From: an uncultured Saprospiraceae bacterium
GTDB taxonomy: Bacteria; Bacteroidota; Bacteroidia; Chitinophagales; Saprospiraceae
Direction: 5' to 3'
Length of the DNA: 64,000 nt
Assembly: GCA_938016265.1 (NCBI GenBank)
Contig: CALLWB010000013.1
Coordinates: 62,001-126,000, forward strand
How positions within the stretch are numbered: the first letter of the stretch is position 1; each line of letters begins with the position of its first letter. The translations under genes and the position numbers were made by a program. The notes under the pieces were generated by a model. The model ran no database searches. It was not told the origin of the DNA and saw nothing but the letters and a program-made list of their open reading frames with translations. Positions 61,419 through 64,000 of the stretch are shown piece after piece.

Positions 61419-62102
61419 ATGAAGCCATTCCATTACTATTTAATCTGCATCGGTGTTATTGTGCTTGATCAAGCCTTAAAGATTGCGGTACATTACTCCA
61501 TGGTAGAAAATCAAGACATCAAAGTTATTGGAGATTGGTTTCGATTGCACTACATCCTAAACGAAGGCATGGCCTTTGGAATAAAGCTGGACAATCAATA
61601 CGGGAAGCTCTTTCTTTCCTTGTTTCGAATTTTAGCAATCACAGGACTCGGCATATTCTTTACCAGACAAGTAAAACTTAACGCCAACAAATTTCTATTG
61701 ATCAGCCTCGCCCTGATTTTGGGAGGGGCAATTGGCAATGGGATTGATAGTGTGTTTTATGGGGTTATATTTGACAATGCAAATCCAACAGCAATAACTC
61801 CCTGGCTGCATGGTCAGGTGATTGATATGCTATATTTTCCCTTGTTCAATGGTAGATTTCCTGCATGGATGCCATTTTTTGGTGGGGAATATTTTTCTTT
61901 CTTTAGTGCAATATTCAACCTGGCAGACACTGCAATTTTTATTGGAGCGATTTCAATCATCTTTTTTCACAACAGAATGTTTACAGAACCAGTTTCTGAG
62001 CCAGAAATTGCAACAGTGGGAGCAGGAACGCTAGCCGCAACTGAAATCAACCCACTAACCACAACAGAAGAAGACAGCGATTCATTACTAGAAGAAGAGT
62101 AG
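61419..62102 (+). CDS. lspA: Lipoprotein signal peptidase (signal peptidase II)
   Basis: 227 residues with four transmembrane helices. Conserved boxes: VLDQALKIAVH, LNEGMAFGI, GGAIGNGIDSVFYG, and the two catalytic aspartates, Asp136 (GQVIDMLYFPLF) and Asp170 (FNLADTAIFIG). It cleaves lipoprotein signal peptides such as those of the FKBP, MltA, TamL and LVIVD proteins here. A polar acidic tail of about 45 residues follows the last helix. Confidence 0.95.
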   Translation: MKPFHYYLICIGVIVLDQALKIAVHYSMVENQDIKVIGDWFRLHYILNEGMAFGIKLDNQYGKLFLSLFRILAITGLGIFFTRQVKLNANKFLLISLALILGGAIGNGIDSVFYGVIFDNANPTAITPWLHGQVIDMLYFPLFNGRFPAWMPFFGGEYFSFFSAIFNLADTAIFIGAISIIFFHNRMFTEPVSEPEIATVGAGTLAATEINPLTTTEEDSDSLLEEE

Positions 62103-62191
62103 TCGGTTTCTTAAAGCAAGAGGTCGAGACACGAAAATTCATCTTCCAGTGCAGCGATCCTTCTTCTGTCAGCGAAGCGGTCACGCTTTAA

Positions 62192-64000
62192 TCAATTCCC
62201 ACAACTACACTTATGCGCCTCAAAGCTATGAGTATGCTCATGCCACTGGAAATTACTGTTGTAATTGGGTAGCTCCCAGAAAAACTGACCTCTGTTTTGT
62301 TTTCGGTCTGCAATTTCATTCATCGTATCACAGTCATACAGCCGTCCATTGATCATAGTAAATTGAACAGATTCCGTATTCAGAATATTGTCTAACGGGT
62401 TTTTGTCCATGATGATCAAATCTGCCAATTTTCCTTTTTCTAGTGATCCAATGTCTTTAGACATTCCAATGTATTCTGCGCCATTCATAGTACCCGCTCT
62501 CAATACTTCCATATTGGTCATACCTCCTTGTTCCATCATCCAAAGTTCCCAGTGTGCTGCTAGGCCTTGCAGTTGTCCATGGGATCCCAGGTTTATTTTT
62601 ACGCCGGCATCTGTCAATTTTTTAAGTGATTTGGAAACCAGGATGTGTCCATTTTCATATTCTTCCTCCGGGATGATGGTGCGGTGTCTTGATCGAGCAT
62701 CCACAATAGCCCGCGGGGTGAAACTAAGCAACCGTTCTTTCTCCCAGACGTTGGTTTTTTGATACCAATAGTATTCTCCATTTATTCCGCCATAGTTCAC
62801 TACCAAAGTTGGCGTGTTACCTGTTTGGGTAAAACTCCAGAGTTTTAAAACATCACTATATAGTGGAGCAACAGGTATATTGTGCTCTACGCCAGTATGT
62901 CCATCCACCACCATACTCATATTATGGTAGAAAAAAGAACCACCTTCTGGTACGACAATCATATCCAATTCTCTTGCTGCCTGGATGACTTGTTGCCGTT
63001 GATCTCTTCTAGGTTGATTATAGCTTTTTACTGAAAATGCGCCGAAGGCCTTTGTTCTTCTAAGGGCAGAACGGGCATCTTCCAGATTGTTTATGACTGC
63101 TTTGAAGTCTCCATCTGCTCCATACAAAATCCGTCCAGTGGAGAAAATTCGAGGGCCAATCATATTGCCCGATTTGACCAACTCAGATTGGGCGAATACC
63201 ATTTCTGTATTAGAAGATGGATCATGCGTGGTCGTCACTCCGTAAGCTAAATTTGCATAATAGCTCCATTGTTTTTGAGGGCTGTGGCCGGTTCTCCAGG
63301 TACCTAAATGTGCATGGACATCTACTAGGCCGGGCATAATGGTTTTTCCTGACATATCTCTCACATCCGCACCATTAGTGAGCTTTTGATCACTCATCGC
63401 ACCGATTTGCGTTATCCTATTTCCTTCAACAACGACAAATCCATTTTCTATTACTGAATTTGCCTCATCCATCGTAATGATTCGTGCATTTGTGAATACA
63501 ATTTCCCCTTTCGGTTTGTCTGATTTTATTGATAATCCTATGCTTAATCCAACCGTATCAATTGGAGGCAGGCTATCCGGAGCATTTTCCATAAAGAGAA
63601 ATCGATCCTTCAAATTATTGCTAAAGTATTCTTCTCCTAATGTCCAATGGAGTTTTTTGCTGTCTGCGCTCCAGTGTAAATTTATTCCTTCATCTCTCGC
63701 GACTTGAACAACCGGTATTGCCTTAGTGTCTTTATTGAGATCAATCGTTTTGCCGGTTTTCGGCATTGCGGCGATGTATACTTTAAAAAATTCAGTAAAT
63801 GCTACCCACTTGTTATCAGGGCTTGGAGTGATTTGTGTAGCATATTTAGCCTTGAATAGCGTTTTTTCATCGCTACCGTCCAACTTGCAACTGTTATATT
63901 TTTTGTCCAATCCGCCACCGGTAACAAAAAATACCCGCTGACCATCTGCAGAAAATTGAGGTTGGTTTCCTTTTGCAATCACTTTTGTCATTTCGCCACC
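62192..64000 (-). CDS. Amidohydrolase with TolB/WD40-like N-terminal part, 5' end outside the window
   Basis: At least 602 residues; the frame stays open to base 64000, so the true start lies beyond the window. The visible N-terminal part has TolB-like propeller units (GNQPQFSADGQRVFFVTGGG, ITPSPDNKWVAFTEF, NLHWSADSKKLHWTLGEEY). The C-terminal part is an amidohydrolase with the metal motif MPGLVDVHAHLGTW, further ligands in VTTTHDPSSN and VDGHTGVEHNIP, and the end LADLIIMDKNPLDNI. This joined propeller-amidohydrolase form is common in Bacteroidota exported hydrolases. Substrate unknown. The last residues (HKCSCGN) are Cys-rich. Confidence 0.87.
   Translation of the reverse strand, partial: GGEMTKVIAKGNQPQFSADGQRVFFVTGGGLDKKYNSCKLDGSDEKTLFKAKYATQITPSPDNKWVAFTEFFKVYIAAMPKTGKTIDLNKDTKAIPVVQVARDEGINLHWSADSKKLHWTLGEEYFSNNLKDRFLFMENAPDSLPPIDTVGLSIGLSIKSDKPKGEIVFTNARIITMDEANSVIENGFVVVEGNRITQIGAMSDQKLTNGADVRDMSGKTIMPGLVDVHAHLGTWRTGHSPQKQWSYYANLAYGVTTTHDPSSNTEMVFAQSELVKSGNMIGPRIFSTGRILYGADGDFKAVINNLEDARSALRRTKAFGAFSVKSYNQPRRDQRQQVIQAARELDMIVVPEGGSFFYHNMSMVVDGHTGVEHNIPVAPLYSDVLKLWSFTQTGNTPTLVVNYGGINGEYYWYQKTNVWEKERLLSFTPRAIVDARSRHRTIIPEEEYENGHILVSKSLKKLTDAGVKINLGSHGQLQGLAAHWELWMMEQGGMTNMEVLRAGTMNGAEYIGMSKDIGSLEKGKLADLIIMDKNPLDNILNTESVQFTMINGRLYDCDTMNEIADRKQNRGQFFWELPNYNSNFQWHEHTHSFEAHKCSCGN

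Noticed and set aside
1-64000. tRNA, rRNA or transposase genes
   Set aside because: None was recognised by eye; a tRNA-scan and IS search would be needed to exclude them fully.

Overview
The window comes from a bacterium of the phylum Bacteroidota, most likely the Saprospiria/Saprospiraceae side. The evidence: many exported proteins end in type IX secretion system (T9SS) sorting domains, both type A and gliding-type CHU_C; there is a PorP/SprF-family outer-membrane protein, a lipoprotein TamL, a BlaI/M56 pair and a fused ribBA; intergenic DNA is AT-rich; starts mostly lack Shine-Dalgarno sequences; and good matches to the Bacteroidota promoter element TAnnTTTG precede many genes. No rRNA, tRNA, CRISPR array, phage or insertion sequence was recognised, so this looks like ordinary chromosome rich in cell-surface genes.

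Layout. 1-1100: a partial lipoprotein gene running off the left edge, and fbp. 1400-8320: a surface-protein cluster of three genes that share a C-terminal module of about 210-220 residues ending in two dockerin-like calcium loops, with a tail-collar-like His-rich protein between the second and third; the third joins the module to a di-haem peroxidase. 8350-16300: HtrA protease, a small membrane protein, dapF, ndk, an NrnA-like phosphoesterase, an FKBP lipoprotein, and a minus-strand operon of 3-oxoacid CoA-transferase (scoA, scoB) and a class IV aminotransferase. 16500-21960: a 1402-residue multidomain T9SS adhesin with its PorP/SprF partner. 22300-32130: NlpC/P60 hydrolase, a secreted protein, a lipase-like lipoprotein, a Spo0M-like protein, an EEP phosphatase, an HD protein, tamL overlapping a divergent SpoU methyltransferase gene, and an aldo/keto reductase. 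32350-39920: two outer-membrane barrel paralogues, an LVIVD lipoprotein, a small exported protein, a seven-haem cytochrome c with TPRs, and an MltA transglycosylase. 40070-44600: three glycosyltransferases, two of them overlapping each other and ribBA. 44960-50250: a T9SS propeller protein, a T9SS lysyl-oxidase-like protein, a LuxE-like acyltransferase and a small lipoprotein. 50340-56720: an ArsC/Spx-like protein, lepB, a DUF885 hydrolase, M56/BlaI and a DUF1573 protein. 57230-64000: a Gly-rich T9SS protein, an NRDE/TANGO2 protein paired with a permuted-papain-like protein, lspA and a partial amidohydrolase.

Taken together, much of the window concerns the envelope: export (LepB, LspA, TamL, T9SS partner), folding and quality control (HtrA, FKBP), wall remodelling (NlpC, MltA), glycan building (glycosyltransferases) and large exported adhesins or enzymes. 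The most unusual material is the 1.4-8.3 kb cluster and the lysyl-oxidase-like gene at 46-48 kb. All functions are inferred by reading sequence; no search was run.
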